From: Rhodococcus wratislaviensis
Lineage (GTDB): Bacteria; Actinomycetota; Actinomycetes; Mycobacteriales; Mycobacteriaceae
Assembly (NCBI RefSeq): GCF_900455735.1
Contig: NZ_UAUI01000009.1
Location: forward strand, 1 to 64,000
Direction of reading: 5' to 3'
Length of the DNA stretch: 64,000 nucleotides
Shown in pieces: positions 8,227-16,382 of this stretch (positions within the stretch are counted from its first letter, which is position 1; every line of letters begins with the position of its first letter). A program made the position numbers and the translations under genes. The notes beneath the pieces are model-generated. The model did not search any database. It saw only the letters and a program-made list of their open reading frames with translations, and was not told the origin of the DNA.

Positions 8227-8890
8227 CCTGGAACCCGTCAGTCGTCAATCGACTGCCGAATTCATCGCGGACCGCCTGCGGGTCGCCATCATGAAGGGTG
8301 CGCTCGAACCGGGTGCGCAGCTGGGCGAGGCGGAACTCGCCGCGCATTTCCAGGTCTCGCGCGGGCCCCTGCGTGAAGCCATGCAGAGGCTCGTGTCCGA
8401 GGGCATACTGCACAGCATCCGTCATCGCGGGATCTTCGTGACGGAGCTGACCCTCGACGACGTCGTCGACGTGTACCGCAGCCGCTCGGTCATCGAGCGC
8501 GGGGCGCTCGAGATGATTCTCGACGACGGCCGCCGGGAAGCCACATACCTGGCACTCGAACCCACCGTGCTCGTGATGCAGGCCGCGGCCGAGCGCGGCG
8601 ACGCCGCCGCCGTCTCGGACGCCGACCAGCAGTTCCATCAGATCCTGGTGGAGAGTTCGGAGAGCCCCCGGCTCATTCGGGCGGCGAGGACGCTCCTGAT
8701 CGAGACCCGGATGTGCCTGGGTGCGTTGCAGACCACCTACGACGACATCCGCGAGCAGGCGCAGGAACACGCGACCCTGCGCGAGGCGATCCGGTCGGGT
8801 ACAGCTGGAGAGGTGCAGAAACTGCTCGCCGAACACCTGGACGACGCCGTTCAGCGGCTCCGCGCCGACCAGAAGACTCTGTCGTCGTAG
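8213..8890 (+). CDS. GntR-family transcriptional regulator (FCD domain)
   Basis: A 225-residue regulator with an N-terminal winged helix (IADRLRVAIMKGALEPGAQL, LAAHFQVSRGPLREAMQRL, ~20-75). The all-helical FCD ligand domain (~90-220) contains YRSRSVIERGALEM and DQQFHQILVESS, as in FadR-like sensors of organic acids. It overlaps the isomerase-like gene and is probably the local regulator of the amidase/dehydrogenase/isomerase locus, acting at the palindrome at 6653. The effector is unknown but is likely a carboxylate. Confidence 0.9.
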   Translation: MALTDLEPVSRQSTAEFIADRLRVAIMKGALEPGAQLGEAELAAHFQVSRGPLREAMQRLVSEGILHSIRHRGIFVTELTLDDVVDVYRSRSVIERGALEMILDDGRREATYLALEPTVLVMQAAAERGDAAAVSDADQQFHQILVESSESPRLIRAARTLLIETRMCLGALQTTYDDIREQAQEHATLREAIRSGTAGEVQKLLAEHLDDAVQRLRADQKTLSS

Positions 8891-8926
8891 CGACAGTGAA
8901 GTAGAGGTAAGTGCCGAGGAGGGGCA

Positions 8927-9841
8927 ATGACTCAGGTAGCTGAGGTTCAGGGATACACCAACCGTCACGATCGCTACCCGACTCGGATCGCCGCCGAGCC
9001 GTCGATGCTCCAGCGGAGCGAACCCGCCGTGTGGGGCGGGCCCGCCGACGGGCCGTTCGATTCGTCGGCCCTCGCCGGACACGAGTCACGCGGCTTCACG
9101 ATCATCGACAACGTGCTGAGCGCCGGCGAAGTGATGTCGTGCCGGGAGGAACTCGACCGGCTGTCCCGGGACCCGGCGATGCGCGACAGCGGACGCGTCA
9201 TCATCGAACGCGGCACCGACGAGGTTCGTTCCGTCTTCGACGTGCATCGGCGCAGCGACGTGATCGGCGAGCTGATCCGCGACGGCAGGATTCTCGACCG
9301 CGCGCGGCAACTCCTCGGCTCCGACGTCTACATCCACCAGAGCCGCATCAACTCGATGCCCGGTTTCAAGGGCACCGGCTTCTACTGGCACTCGGACTTC
9401 GAGACCTGGCACGCCGAGGACGGTCTCCCCGTCCCGCGGGCCGTCAGCTGCTCGATCACGCTGACCGAGAACTACCCGTTCAACGGGTCGTTGATGGTGA
9501 TGCCCGGTTCGCACAAGCGGTTCGTCCAGTGCGTCGGTGCTACCCCCGACGACAACTACACGTCGTCTCTCGTTGCGCAGGAGGTCGGGGTTCCGCGTCG
9601 CGAGGACGTCACCCGGATGGCGGCGGAGTTCGGGATCGACCAGTTCACCGGAGCCGCGGGTACCGCGCTGTGGTTCGACTCCAACGTCATGCACGGGTCG
9701 GGTAACAACATCACGCCCTACCCGCGGTCGAACCTGTTCCTCGTGTTCAACAGTGTCGAGAACACCCTCGTCGAGCCGTTCGCCGCGGCACGTCCGCGGC
9801 CGGAGTACATCGCGTCGCGCGACTTCACCCCGCTGTCCTGA
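8927..9841 (+). CDS. ectD: Ectoine 5-hydroxylase (EctD-type dioxygenase)
   Basis: A 304-residue Fe(II)/2-oxoglutarate dioxygenase. It carries the EctD signature region FYWHSDFETWHAEDGLP (~145-160), including the HxD iron ligands. The distal His is in SNVMHGSGNN, and QSRINSMPGF precedes the signature. EctD converts ectoine to 5-hydroxyectoine, an osmotic and thermal protectant. No ectA, ectB or ectC is in the window, so the gene stands apart from the biosynthetic genes. Start ATG 8927 follows GAGGAGGGGCA. A stem-loop ends the gene. Substrate drift towards another compatible solute cannot be excluded. Confidence 0.85.
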   Translation: MTQVAEVQGYTNRHDRYPTRIAAEPSMLQRSEPAVWGGPADGPFDSSALAGHESRGFTIIDNVLSAGEVMSCREELDRLSRDPAMRDSGRVIIERGTDEVRSVFDVHRRSDVIGELIRDGRILDRARQLLGSDVYIHQSRINSMPGFKGTGFYWHSDFETWHAEDGLPVPRAVSCSITLTENYPFNGSLMVMPGSHKRFVQCVGATPDDNYTSSLVAQEVGVPRREDVTRMAAEFGIDQFTGAAGTALWFDSNVMHGSGNNITPYPRSNLFLVFNSVENTLVEPFAAARPRPEYIASRDFTPLS

Positions 9842-9842
9842 C

Positions 9843-9882
9843 GTGAGTGGCAAAGCGTGCCCCGGCACGCTGCGCCACTCAC
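9843..9882. terminator. Bidirectional stem-loop between ectD and the MarR gene
   Basis: The imperfect inverted repeat has outer arms GTGAGTGGC/GCCACTCAC and inner arms GCGTGCC/GGCACGC. It fills the whole gap between the two convergent stop codons, so it most likely terminates both transcripts. Its left arm is nearly identical to the stem-loop at 23747, which suggests a dispersed repeat family. Confidence 0.75.
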
Positions 9883-10326
9883 CTATGCGGGGACTTCGTG
9901 CAGGGCTCGGGCGAGGTGGGCGAGCTCGGGAATTTCGGCGGCCTGATCGAGCGCCGCTTCCAGTGTCGCGTCGTGGGTGGGACGCGCCTCGTCCAGTGCG
10001 GCCCGGCCCGCGGGTGTGAGCTCGGTGTAGATGCCGCGACGGTCGTCGTCGCACAGAATGCGGGTGAGCAGTCCGCGGTTCTCCAGACGGTTCACCAGCC
10101 TGGTGGTGGCGCTGCTGCTCAGCGCCGCCGCGCGGGCGAGTTGTGCCATGCGCATGTGCCAGCCGTCCTGGCGGCTGAGGGCGTCGAGGACCGTGTACTC
10201 GACCACCGAGAGATCGTGCCCACGCTGGAGGGCGCGTTCGAGCTCCGCCTCGAGTAGGCCGTGCAGGGCCGCGAGCGTGCGCCATCCCTGCGACCGGATC
10301 TCGACGGCGTCGTCAGCGACTGCCAT
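9883..10326 (-). CDS. MarR-family transcriptional regulator
   Basis: A 147-residue winged-helix regulator. Its DNA-binding region (~40-105) contains LSVVEYTVLDALSRQDGWHM, ARAAALSSSATTRLVNRLE and a wing at DDDRRGIYTELTPAGR, all characteristic of MarR. It is divergent from an MFS exporter gene across a 155-base region rich in inverted repeats, the standard arrangement for a repressor of an adjacent efflux pump. The inducing ligand is unknown. Confidence 0.92.
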   Translation of the reverse strand: MAVADDAVEIRSQGWRTLAALHGLLEAELERALQRGHDLSVVEYTVLDALSRQDGWHMRMAQLARAAALSSSATTRLVNRLENRGLLTRILCDDDRRGIYTELTPAGRAALDEARPTHDATLEAALDQAAEIPELAHLARALHEVPA

Positions 10327-10359
10327 GGGCCACCTCCTGTGGTTACGACTGCCGCTTCA

Positions 10360-10435
10360 GAATACCAGCTTGCGCACATAGCAGGCGTGTGCAACTATTT
10401 ATGGAGCGCCTGCAACTACTGCAGGCGCGGTATTC
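10360..10435. promoter_or_regulatory. Nested inverted repeats in MarR-MFS divergent promoter
   Basis: A perfect 9-base-arm palindrome, GCGCCTGCA-ACTAC-TGCAGGCGC, lies at 10406-10428. An outer inverted pair GAATACC (10360-10366) / GGTATTC (10429-10435) encloses it and an imperfect TTGCGCACA...TGTGCAA element. This is the likely MarR operator region controlling both the regulator and the divergent exporter. Confidence 0.6.
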
Positions 10436-10481
10436 GAGCTAGTGCTCTTATCTCCCAGTCTGTACGAAAGGAGTGGCTGCG

Positions 10482-11681
10482 ATGCCACTGGGTCTGCTCG
10501 CCCTCGCAATGGGCGGCTTCGGGATCGGTCTCACCGAATTCGTCATCATGGGATTGCTGCCGGAAGTGTCGGCCGACTTCCAGGTGAGCGAGTCGGTGGC
10601 CGGCTACCTCATCTCCGGCTACGCCCTCTCCGTCGCCATCGGAGCGATCGTCATCACCGCGGCGGTCACCCGCTTCGACCGCAAGCGCGTCCTCCAGGCG
10701 CTGATGGTGCTGTTCATCGGCGGCAACCTGCTGTCGGCGCTGGCCCCGACGTACGAGGTCATGATGGGCGGACGCGTCCTCGCGGCCCTGTGCCACGGCG
10801 CGTTCTTCGGCATCGGCTCGGTCCTCGCCGCCGACCTCGTACCCGCGAGCAAGCGGGCAGGCGCGATCGCGACGATGTTCGCGGGACTGACCATCGCCAA
10901 CGTTCTCGGCGTCCCGTTCGGCACGTTCCTCGGCCAGCAGTTCGGCTGGCGGTCCACGTTCTGGGCCATCACCGTCATCGGCGTCGTCGCGCTGATCGGC
11001 ATCGCAACGCTGGTGCCTTCCGTGTCCCGTCCGGCGGACGCACCGGAATCCGCCGGTCTGCGCAGCGAACTGCGGGCCTTCCGGTCTCCGCAGGTGTGGT
11101 TCTCGATCGCCGTCACCATCCTCGGATTCGGCGGCATGTTCGGTGCGTTCACGTACATCGCGTTCACCCTCACCGAGGTCGGCGGATTCGCATCGACGAG
11201 CGTCCCGTGGCTCCTCGTGCTGTTCGGTGGCGGTCTGTTCGTGGGCAACGTCCTCGGCGGTCGTGCCGCCGACAAGGCACTCACCCGCACGTTGATCACG
11301 ATCCTCGCCGTGCTCACCGTCGTGCTCGTCGTGTTCGCTCTCACCGCGGGGAGCAAGCCGATGACCATCGTGGCCCTGTTCTTCATGGGCCTCTTCGGTT
11401 TCGCGACCGTCCCCGGACTGCAGATGCGGATCATGAACTACGCGGCGCAGGCGCCGACCATGGCGTCCGGCGCGAACATCGCCGCCTTCAACGTGGGCAA
11501 CGCACTCGGGGCATGGCTCGGCGGCATCACCATCGCCGCGGGACTCGGCTTCACGTCCCCGATCTGGATGGGTGCGGCGCTGACCGTGGGTGCGCTCGGC
11601 GTTCTCGTCCTCGCCACCGCACTCGACCGGCGGTCGAAAGATCAGCCGGTGGAGGAGGATCCGGCGGTGGTGTCGGTCTAG
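10482..11681 (+). CDS. MFS exporter (DHA1-type drug/metabolite efflux)
   Basis: A 399-residue protein with about 12 hydrophobic helices. It has the family's motif A region (TRFDRKRVLQ, ~66-75) and conserved segments GRVLAALCHGAFFGIG and FGTFLGQQFGWR. These place it in the drug:H+ antiporter-1 group near chloramphenicol-resistance-type and arabinose-efflux-type exporters. ATG 10482 is chosen because AAAGGAG ends 8 bases before it; the upstream GTG 10473 overlaps that ribosome site. Expression is probably controlled by the divergent MarR regulator. The exported compound is not known. Confidence 0.88.
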   Translation: MPLGLLALAMGGFGIGLTEFVIMGLLPEVSADFQVSESVAGYLISGYALSVAIGAIVITAAVTRFDRKRVLQALMVLFIGGNLLSALAPTYEVMMGGRVLAALCHGAFFGIGSVLAADLVPASKRAGAIATMFAGLTIANVLGVPFGTFLGQQFGWRSTFWAITVIGVVALIGIATLVPSVSRPADAPESAGLRSELRAFRSPQVWFSIAVTILGFGGMFGAFTYIAFTLTEVGGFASTSVPWLLVLFGGGLFVGNVLGGRAADKALTRTLITILAVLTVVLVVFALTAGSKPMTIVALFFMGLFGFATVPGLQMRIMNYAAQAPTMASGANIAAFNVGNALGAWLGGITIAAGLGFTSPIWMGAALTVGALGVLVLATALDRRSKDQPVEEDPAVVSV

Positions 11682-11683
11682 CG

Positions 11684-12655
11684 TCAGCGCGGCAGCGTCG
11701 CGTCGCCCGGTGCGCGCGTGATGGTGGCGATCGTGTCATCGTTCTGACTGGTGGCGTAGGCCCTCGCGCCGTCGGCGGAGACCGCGACGCCACCGGCGCT
11801 GCCGCCGACGGCGAGCGACGTCACCTCGGCGTTGGTACCCGGATCGAAGACCGTGACGGCCCCACCCTCGGAGTCGACGACGTACAGAGTGTTCCCGTCC
11901 CCGGTCACCGCGGCGCCGCCCATCGTCCCGTCGACGCCGAACGTGGCGGTCACCGTGTTGGTGGCCACGTCGATCACCGACATCTCCGCGCCGCTGCGCA
12001 CGTAGGCCCGGTCGTCGGTGGCCGTCACCGCACTGGGGTGGGAGGCGACGGGAATCGTGTCGACGACGGTCGTCGTGGCCGTGTCGATCACGGTCACCGT
12101 GTTGTCGGAGGAGTTGGTGACATACACGTGTGTGCCGTTGGTCGCGAGCTGGATGGGGAAGGCGCCGACCGGGACCGTGGCCGTCACCGTGTTCGTGGCG
12201 GTGTCGATCACGGAGACAGTGCTCTCGACGCCGTTGGTGACGTAGGCGTGGGCCCCGTCTGCGGATACCGCGACCGCCAAGGCGAATTCGCCTACCGGAA
12301 TCGTGGCCGCCACGGTGTTGGTGGCGGTGTCGATCACGGACACGGTCCGGTCGGCGGTATTCACGACGAACGCCCTCGCACCGTTCGGGGCGACGGCGAT
12401 CCCGGTGGGTCCGCCGCCCACCGGGACGGTGGCGGTGACGGCGTTCGTGGCGGTGTCGATGACGGAGACGCTGTTGGCCCCGGAGTTCGTGGCGTACGCG
12501 ACTGCGCCGTTGGGTGCGACCGCCACCTGCATCGGCGTCTGCCCGACGGGAACGGTGGCGGTCACGGCATACGTCGGAGCCGCACCGGCGGTGGTGGCCA
12601 GGAGGCCGAGCGTGGCGACGCCGATCGTCAGGACAGTCGAAGTGCGGGCGAACAT
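11684..12655 (-). CDS. Secreted YVTN beta-propeller repeat protein
   Basis: A 323-residue protein with an N-terminal signal peptide (hydrophobic STVLTIGVATLGLLA, probable AxA cleavage near TAGAA). About seven repeats follow, of the form ATVPVG...AVAPNGAxAYATNSGxNSVSVIDTATN. This is the classic YVTN/40-residue propeller. Start ATG 12655 gives the signal peptide directly; the ORF upstream is low-complexity non-coding. Such proteins bind ligands or mediate surface interactions, and a function cannot be assigned here. The stop codons of this gene and the exporter are two bases apart. Confidence 0.85.
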   Translation of the reverse strand: MFARTSTVLTIGVATLGLLATTAGAAPTYAVTATVPVGQTPMQVAVAPNGAVAYATNSGANSVSVIDTATNAVTATVPVGGGPTGIAVAPNGARAFVVNTADRTVSVIDTATNTVAATIPVGEFALAVAVSADGAHAYVTNGVESTVSVIDTATNTVTATVPVGAFPIQLATNGTHVYVTNSSDNTVTVIDTATTTVVDTIPVASHPSAVTATDDRAYVRSGAEMSVIDVATNTVTATFGVDGTMGGAAVTGDGNTLYVVDSEGGAVTVFDPGTNAEVTSLAVGGSAGGVAVSADGARAYATSQNDDTIATITRAPGDATLPR

Positions 12656-12707
12656 CACCGTCGTAGTGTCTCTCGCACCGTGGCCGTCGTCCGGGATGTC
12701 CGCAAGA

Positions 12708-13556
12708 TCACGTGGCAGGCCCGGCGAGTCCCCCCGAGTTCGTGGTCGCGCGGGTTCGCTGCGCCAGTTCGCTGAGGCGACGAGCGCGGGCGATCTCGGC
12801 CGGTGTGAAAGGCTCGTCCGCCGGCCGCACGAAGACGAGCGGCTCACCCTCACCCGACGGGATCGCAACGGACGCCGCCGTGGTCGGATGGTCGCTCACG
12901 CGCGAATCGACGTACTGGGCGCCGAGGAGTTCCGCGATCGACAGGGGCAGTTCGGAGGGATCGGCGGCTACGCGCGACGCCAACGTCAGTGCCTTGGTCT
13001 GGCCGTCGATCAGCGCGAGCGCCGACGCCGGCCAGATGCCCACACTGCTCCCGCCTCCAGCTCGGACGGCATGCGCGAGCGCGTCCGGCGACGTCTCGCG
13101 GCACGCGCCGACGATCAACTCGTCGAGCGAACCGCCGTCCAGGTGATGGACGTGCACGGTCAGGATGTTCGCGTCCAGCTTCGCGAGGTTGTGGGCCAGC
13201 GATTCGAGCTGTCCCGGTTGGTCGCTCACCCGGACGCGGATGCGCCAGAGCGACTGCCCGGTCGGGAGAGGGCCGTGCTTGCCGTCGGGCGGACCGTGCA
13301 GCCAGCCGCCGAGCAGTCTCATCGCCGACGGCTCCACCACCCAGATCACGAGCACCGTGGTGCTGATGGTCAGGACCGTGACGGTCATCAGATAGGAGGC
13401 GTGGAAATGAACGACCAAGGCATGGAGCGCTAATTCGACGGGAAAGACGGCGCACAGTTTCGCGAGCGCCAGGCGGACGCGACGGGGGTGCGGAAGCCGA
13501 CCGCACGCCTCGCACGCGTTGACATGAACTCCGGGTTCCCTCTCGGCATCGTTCAT
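12708..13556 (-). CDS. Membrane-associated ACT-domain protein
   Basis: A 282-residue protein. An N-terminal CEACGR segment and a hydrophobic stretch at ~38-75 (VVHFHASYLMTVTVLTISTT and following) precede an ACT-like domain at ~103-170 (WRIRVRVSDQPGQLESLAHN, NILTVHVHHLDGG). ACT domains bind amino acids or similar effectors. The C-terminal half has a second alpha/beta segment (PSGEGEPLVFVRPADEPFTP) that could be a GNAT-like or second sensory domain. No catalytic motif was recognised. Function unknown; a membrane-tethered ligand sensor is plausible. Confidence 0.7.
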   Translation of the reverse strand: MNDAEREPGVHVNACEACGRLPHPRRVRLALAKLCAVFPVELALHALVVHFHASYLMTVTVLTISTTVLVIWVVEPSAMRLLGGWLHGPPDGKHGPLPTGQSLWRIRVRVSDQPGQLESLAHNLAKLDANILTVHVHHLDGGSLDELIVGACRETSPDALAHAVRAGGGSSVGIWPASALALIDGQTKALTLASRVAADPSELPLSIAELLGAQYVDSRVSDHPTTAASVAIPSGEGEPLVFVRPADEPFTPAEIARARRLSELAQRTRATTNSGGLAGPAT

Positions 13557-13729
13557 GCCTCCACTGTCGTCCCGAAGTATTGCCGGGTAGTTTCATCGCA
13601 CGGTCGGTGGTGTGACGGATGAACGTGAAATGTGTTGGGGTGCAACGCTGATGTGGTGGGCGAGACACCGCGTCACCGCGTGTGATCGGGCGCACCCTTC
13701 GCGGTGGCCGATGCGCACCGGGCATGGTG

Positions 13730-13771
13730 ACGCCGCTGCCGCCGGGGACTGTCGACCGGCAGCAGCGGCGT
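13730..13771 (-). terminator. Strong GC hairpin downstream of the MFS/RidA operon
   Basis: Sixteen-base arms (13730-13745 and 13756-13771, one mismatch) enclose a 10-base loop. The element lies 35 bases past the stop of the leftward MFS gene, where a terminator for the 13.8-20.6 kb operon would be expected. The rest of 13557-13805 shows no gene. Confidence 0.65.
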
Positions 13772-13805
13772 GATCAGGAGCGTTCCGCGCAGTGATCGAG
13801 AGCGC

Positions 13806-15146
13806 TCAGCGCAGTGAGGCGGCGTCGCTCAGGTCCGTTCCCCGGGTCTCCGGGGCCATGAGGAAGCTGACGAGGGCTCCCACCCCGGCAATGCCCGCGG
13901 CGATGTACATCGTTGCGGAGAGTCCGAGATTGGACAGCGCCCACGGGGTGGCGAAGGTGCCGATCGCCGCGCCGATCCGGCTGATGCCCGTGCAGAGGCC
14001 GACCGCAGTGGCCCGCACCTCGGTGGGGAACAGTTCGTTGGGGTAGATCCATTCGAGGATGGAGGGTCCGCCGTTGAAGAGCGCGTAGATCGCGAACGCG
14101 AACGCGATCACCCACAGGCCTGCGTCCGGCTTGATCGCGAGGAACAGCAATCCGAGACCGGAGAGTACGAACCCCCAGATCAGGATCGGCCGGCGACCGA
14201 GTCGATCGACGAGCAGCAGTGCGACGATGTTGCCGATGAGGAAGAACAGGTTGATGAGCCCGTAGCCGATGTGGGCCAGATTTCCGGAACCGAGGTTGAA
14301 GAGTTCGAGGATCTGCGGCCCGAATGCGTAGATGGCGAACAGGGTCACGATCGTGCACGTCCAGAAGATCGAGATGAAGACGACCCGCTGCAGGTACCCT
14401 CCGCGCATCAGTCCGCGGATCGAGGTGGTCCCTTCCTCGTCGGGCAGATCGTCCAGGGTCGCATCGTTTCCGATCGTCTTTCGCAACACCGTCAGTGCCT
14501 CCGCGGAACGTCCCTTGCTCAGAAGCCAGCGTGGCGACTCGGGGATGCTCGTCCGCGCGATCACGATCAGGGTGGCGGGGACTGCCGAGGACAGCAGCAT
14601 CCATTTCCATCCGTCGGGATGGTTGAGCAGAAGGTAGCCCACGAAAGCGGCGGTGGTAGCGCCTACGAACCACATGGCATTCAGGCCGCCGACGAGTTTG
14701 GCGCGCCAGGCCTTCGGTGCGAACTCCGTCACCAGGGCGGTGGCGATGGGGTAGTCGGCGCCGACTGCGATGCCGATGATCAAACGCAGAATGAACAGTT
14801 GCATTTCGTCCGCCGCGAAGAATTGCAGCACCGAGCAGACGATGATCACGATCAGGTCGATGGTGTACATCAACTTTCGGCCGATCCGATCGGTCACTGC
14901 GCCGAACACGGCGCCACCGAGGAAGACGCCGATGAGAGCCGATGACCCGATGAGGCCGGCCCACAGCGCGCTCATGTCCCATTGCGCCTGGATCTGAACC
15001 ATCGCGATGCCGATGATGCTGAGGATGTAGCCGTCGAGAAAGGGTCCGCCCGAGGAGAAGAGGGCGAGTTTGGCGTGAAAGCCGTTGAGCCTGGCGCTGT
15101 CCAGTGTGACGCCCGATCGGGCGGTGACGGTGGTGTCGAGGTTCAT
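13806..15146 (-). CDS. MFS metabolite:H+ symporter (sugar/acid porter type)
   Basis: A 446-residue, 12-helix transporter. It has GAVFGAVTDRIGRKLMY (motif A, loop 2-3), IIGIAVGADYPIATALVTEF, PESPRWLLSKGR after helix 6 and VDRLGRRPILIWG in loop 8-9. This is the pattern of the sugar porter/metabolite:H+ symporter group. ATG 15146 (MNLDTTVTA) is preferred; the ORF extends 22 codons upstream to 15212 without a good ribosome site. It is the last gene of the leftward operon with RidA, M19 dipeptidase and aldehyde dehydrogenase, so it probably imports the substrate of that pathway. The substrate is unknown. Confidence 0.85.
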   Translation of the reverse strand: MNLDTTVTARSGVTLDSARLNGFHAKLALFSSGGPFLDGYILSIIGIAMVQIQAQWDMSALWAGLIGSSALIGVFLGGAVFGAVTDRIGRKLMYTIDLIVIIVCSVLQFFAADEMQLFILRLIIGIAVGADYPIATALVTEFAPKAWRAKLVGGLNAMWFVGATTAAFVGYLLLNHPDGWKWMLLSSAVPATLIVIARTSIPESPRWLLSKGRSAEALTVLRKTIGNDATLDDLPDEEGTTSIRGLMRGGYLQRVVFISIFWTCTIVTLFAIYAFGPQILELFNLGSGNLAHIGYGLINLFFLIGNIVALLLVDRLGRRPILIWGFVLSGLGLLFLAIKPDAGLWVIAFAFAIYALFNGGPSILEWIYPNELFPTEVRATAVGLCTGISRIGAAIGTFATPWALSNLGLSATMYIAAGIAGVGALVSFLMAPETRGTDLSDAASLR

Positions 15147-15256
15147 CTGAGGAATCCCATCGGGGGTGTGGGCTTGAGGGTCGGTCCCCACGTGATGTGG
15201 TTGCTGCCACATTAGGAAGTGAATCAGCGGCGCGGAATTACCAATCTCCTACCAAT

Positions 15257-15661
15257 TCATGCTCCGTGCTTATCAATTCGGTGGTCGACGGCCGCGACCG
15301 CGTCGATTTCGATTCTCTTGCTGCCGCGGAAGCGTGCAACCTCCACGGTCGTCCGTGGCGGTAGCGGAATCCCTTCCAGTCGATCGAGATACGCGGTGTT
15401 GTATTCGTCGAACTCCGAGAGATCGGCCAGGTACACCGTGGTCTTCAGGAGCGTGTGCAGGCCGCCACCCGAAGCCAGGAGCGTCGCTTCCAGATTGTCC
15501 AGTGCGACCTTGACCTGCTCTCCGATCGCGGCCGGGGTCTGTCCGTCCGCGGTGGTGGGGATCTGCCCGCACGCCCAGATGGTGCCGGCGAACACGGCGG
15601 CTCTCGAGTACGGTCGTTCGATCCCGTGCGGATGAGCGACGAGTTCACGCTGGTCAGTCAT
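15257..15661 (-). CDS. RidA/YjgF/Rid-family protein
   Basis: A 134-residue Rid protein with VFAGTIWACGQIPTTADGQT, EQVKVALDNLEATLLASGGG, LLKTTVYLADLSEFDEYNTAY and RTTVEVARFRG. The last includes the conserved Arg that in RidA proper binds the carboxylate of the imine. The family deaminates reactive enamine/imine intermediates. It overlaps the upstream unknown gene by eight bases. Its presence suggests that an imine or enamine arises in the pathway encoded by this operon. Confidence 0.88.
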   Translation of the reverse strand: MTDQRELVAHPHGIERPYSRAAVFAGTIWACGQIPTTADGQTPAAIGEQVKVALDNLEATLLASGGGLHTLLKTTVYLADLSEFDEYNTAYLDRLEGIPLPPRTTVEVARFRGSKRIEIDAVAAVDHRIDKHGA

Positions 15662-16382
15662 GCTGGGCCTCCGGAACGAGAAATCGCCTGCCGAGTGCGT
15701 ACGCCCGCGACCACGTCGCGGTGTCGACGAAGACGCCGTAGGAGACGGCGTGGCGGTATCGCGTCTCCCGTTCGGCGGCGGTGTGGACGGGACGGGACGA
15801 GTTCGCGGCGAATGGTGCCGTCCAGACGAGCGTGCCTCTGTTGGATTCTGCGCCGCATTCGAACGTGACGGCGACGTCGCGGTACATGTCGCCGGCGGCT
15901 GTCACGACCGTCGCGCGCCGCTCGTGGTCATCGAGAGCGACCAGCCACAGTGTCGTGCCGGACCGGGAGGCGGCGCGGAGGGCGTACCAGTCGGCGGCCT
16001 CGTGGTCGTCGATCCCTGACAGCAGGACCGGTCGTGCTTGCGACAGCGCGAGGTCGACCGCCAGGGGTCCCGACAGCAGGCCGCTCCGGGGCGAGTGGTC
16101 GACGATGTCGACAGCGGAGCTTTTCGACAGCGTCGCACCGGTGGGACCGCTCGACGGATCGAGCCGGTCCAGCGTGTCCAGGAGAGTGTCGATCCCGGTA
16201 CGCGCGTGGAGTTGCATCGCCGTCACGGTGTCGGCCGCGGCGCCTGCCTCGCCCGAACTGACACCGGCCGCGTACAGGGCGCGGAAAGCGGTCTCGCGAA
16301 CCTCACGTACCGCCAACCTGATTCGGTTGTTCGTGGTGGGGAGTGTGTCGCGCTCGGACGTATGAGTGAGCATGTCGGTCAT
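15654..16382 (-). CDS. Protein of unknown function (weak Ldh2/DUF3726-like N-terminus)
   Basis: A 242-residue protein starting at ATG 16382, overlapping the dipeptidase stop by ATGA. Residues ~22-60 (VREVRETAFRALYAAGVSSG, EAGAAADTVTAMQLHARTG) resemble the helical N-terminal segment of the Ldh2/malate dehydrogenase superfamily and of DUF3726. The rest matches nothing I recognise and lacks the NAD-binding part of Ldh2 enzymes. No signal peptide or membrane helix. Tight coupling on both sides implies a role in the same catabolic pathway, possibly as an accessory or small subunit. Confidence 0.6.
   Translation of the reverse strand: MTDMLTHTSERDTLPTTNNRIRLAVREVRETAFRALYAAGVSSGEAGAAADTVTAMQLHARTGIDTLLDTLDRLDPSSGPTGATLSKSSAVDIVDHSPRSGLLSGPLAVDLALSQARPVLLSGIDDHEAADWYALRAASRSGTTLWLVALDDHERRATVVTAAGDMYRDVAVTFECGAESNRGTLVWTAPFAANSSRPVHTAAERETRYRHAVSYGVFVDTATWSRAYALGRRFLVPEAQHD

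Noticed and set aside
12655..12868. N-terminal extension of the beta-propeller protein
   Set aside because: It would bury the signal peptide behind 71 Arg/Ser-rich residues; ATG 12655 exposes it.
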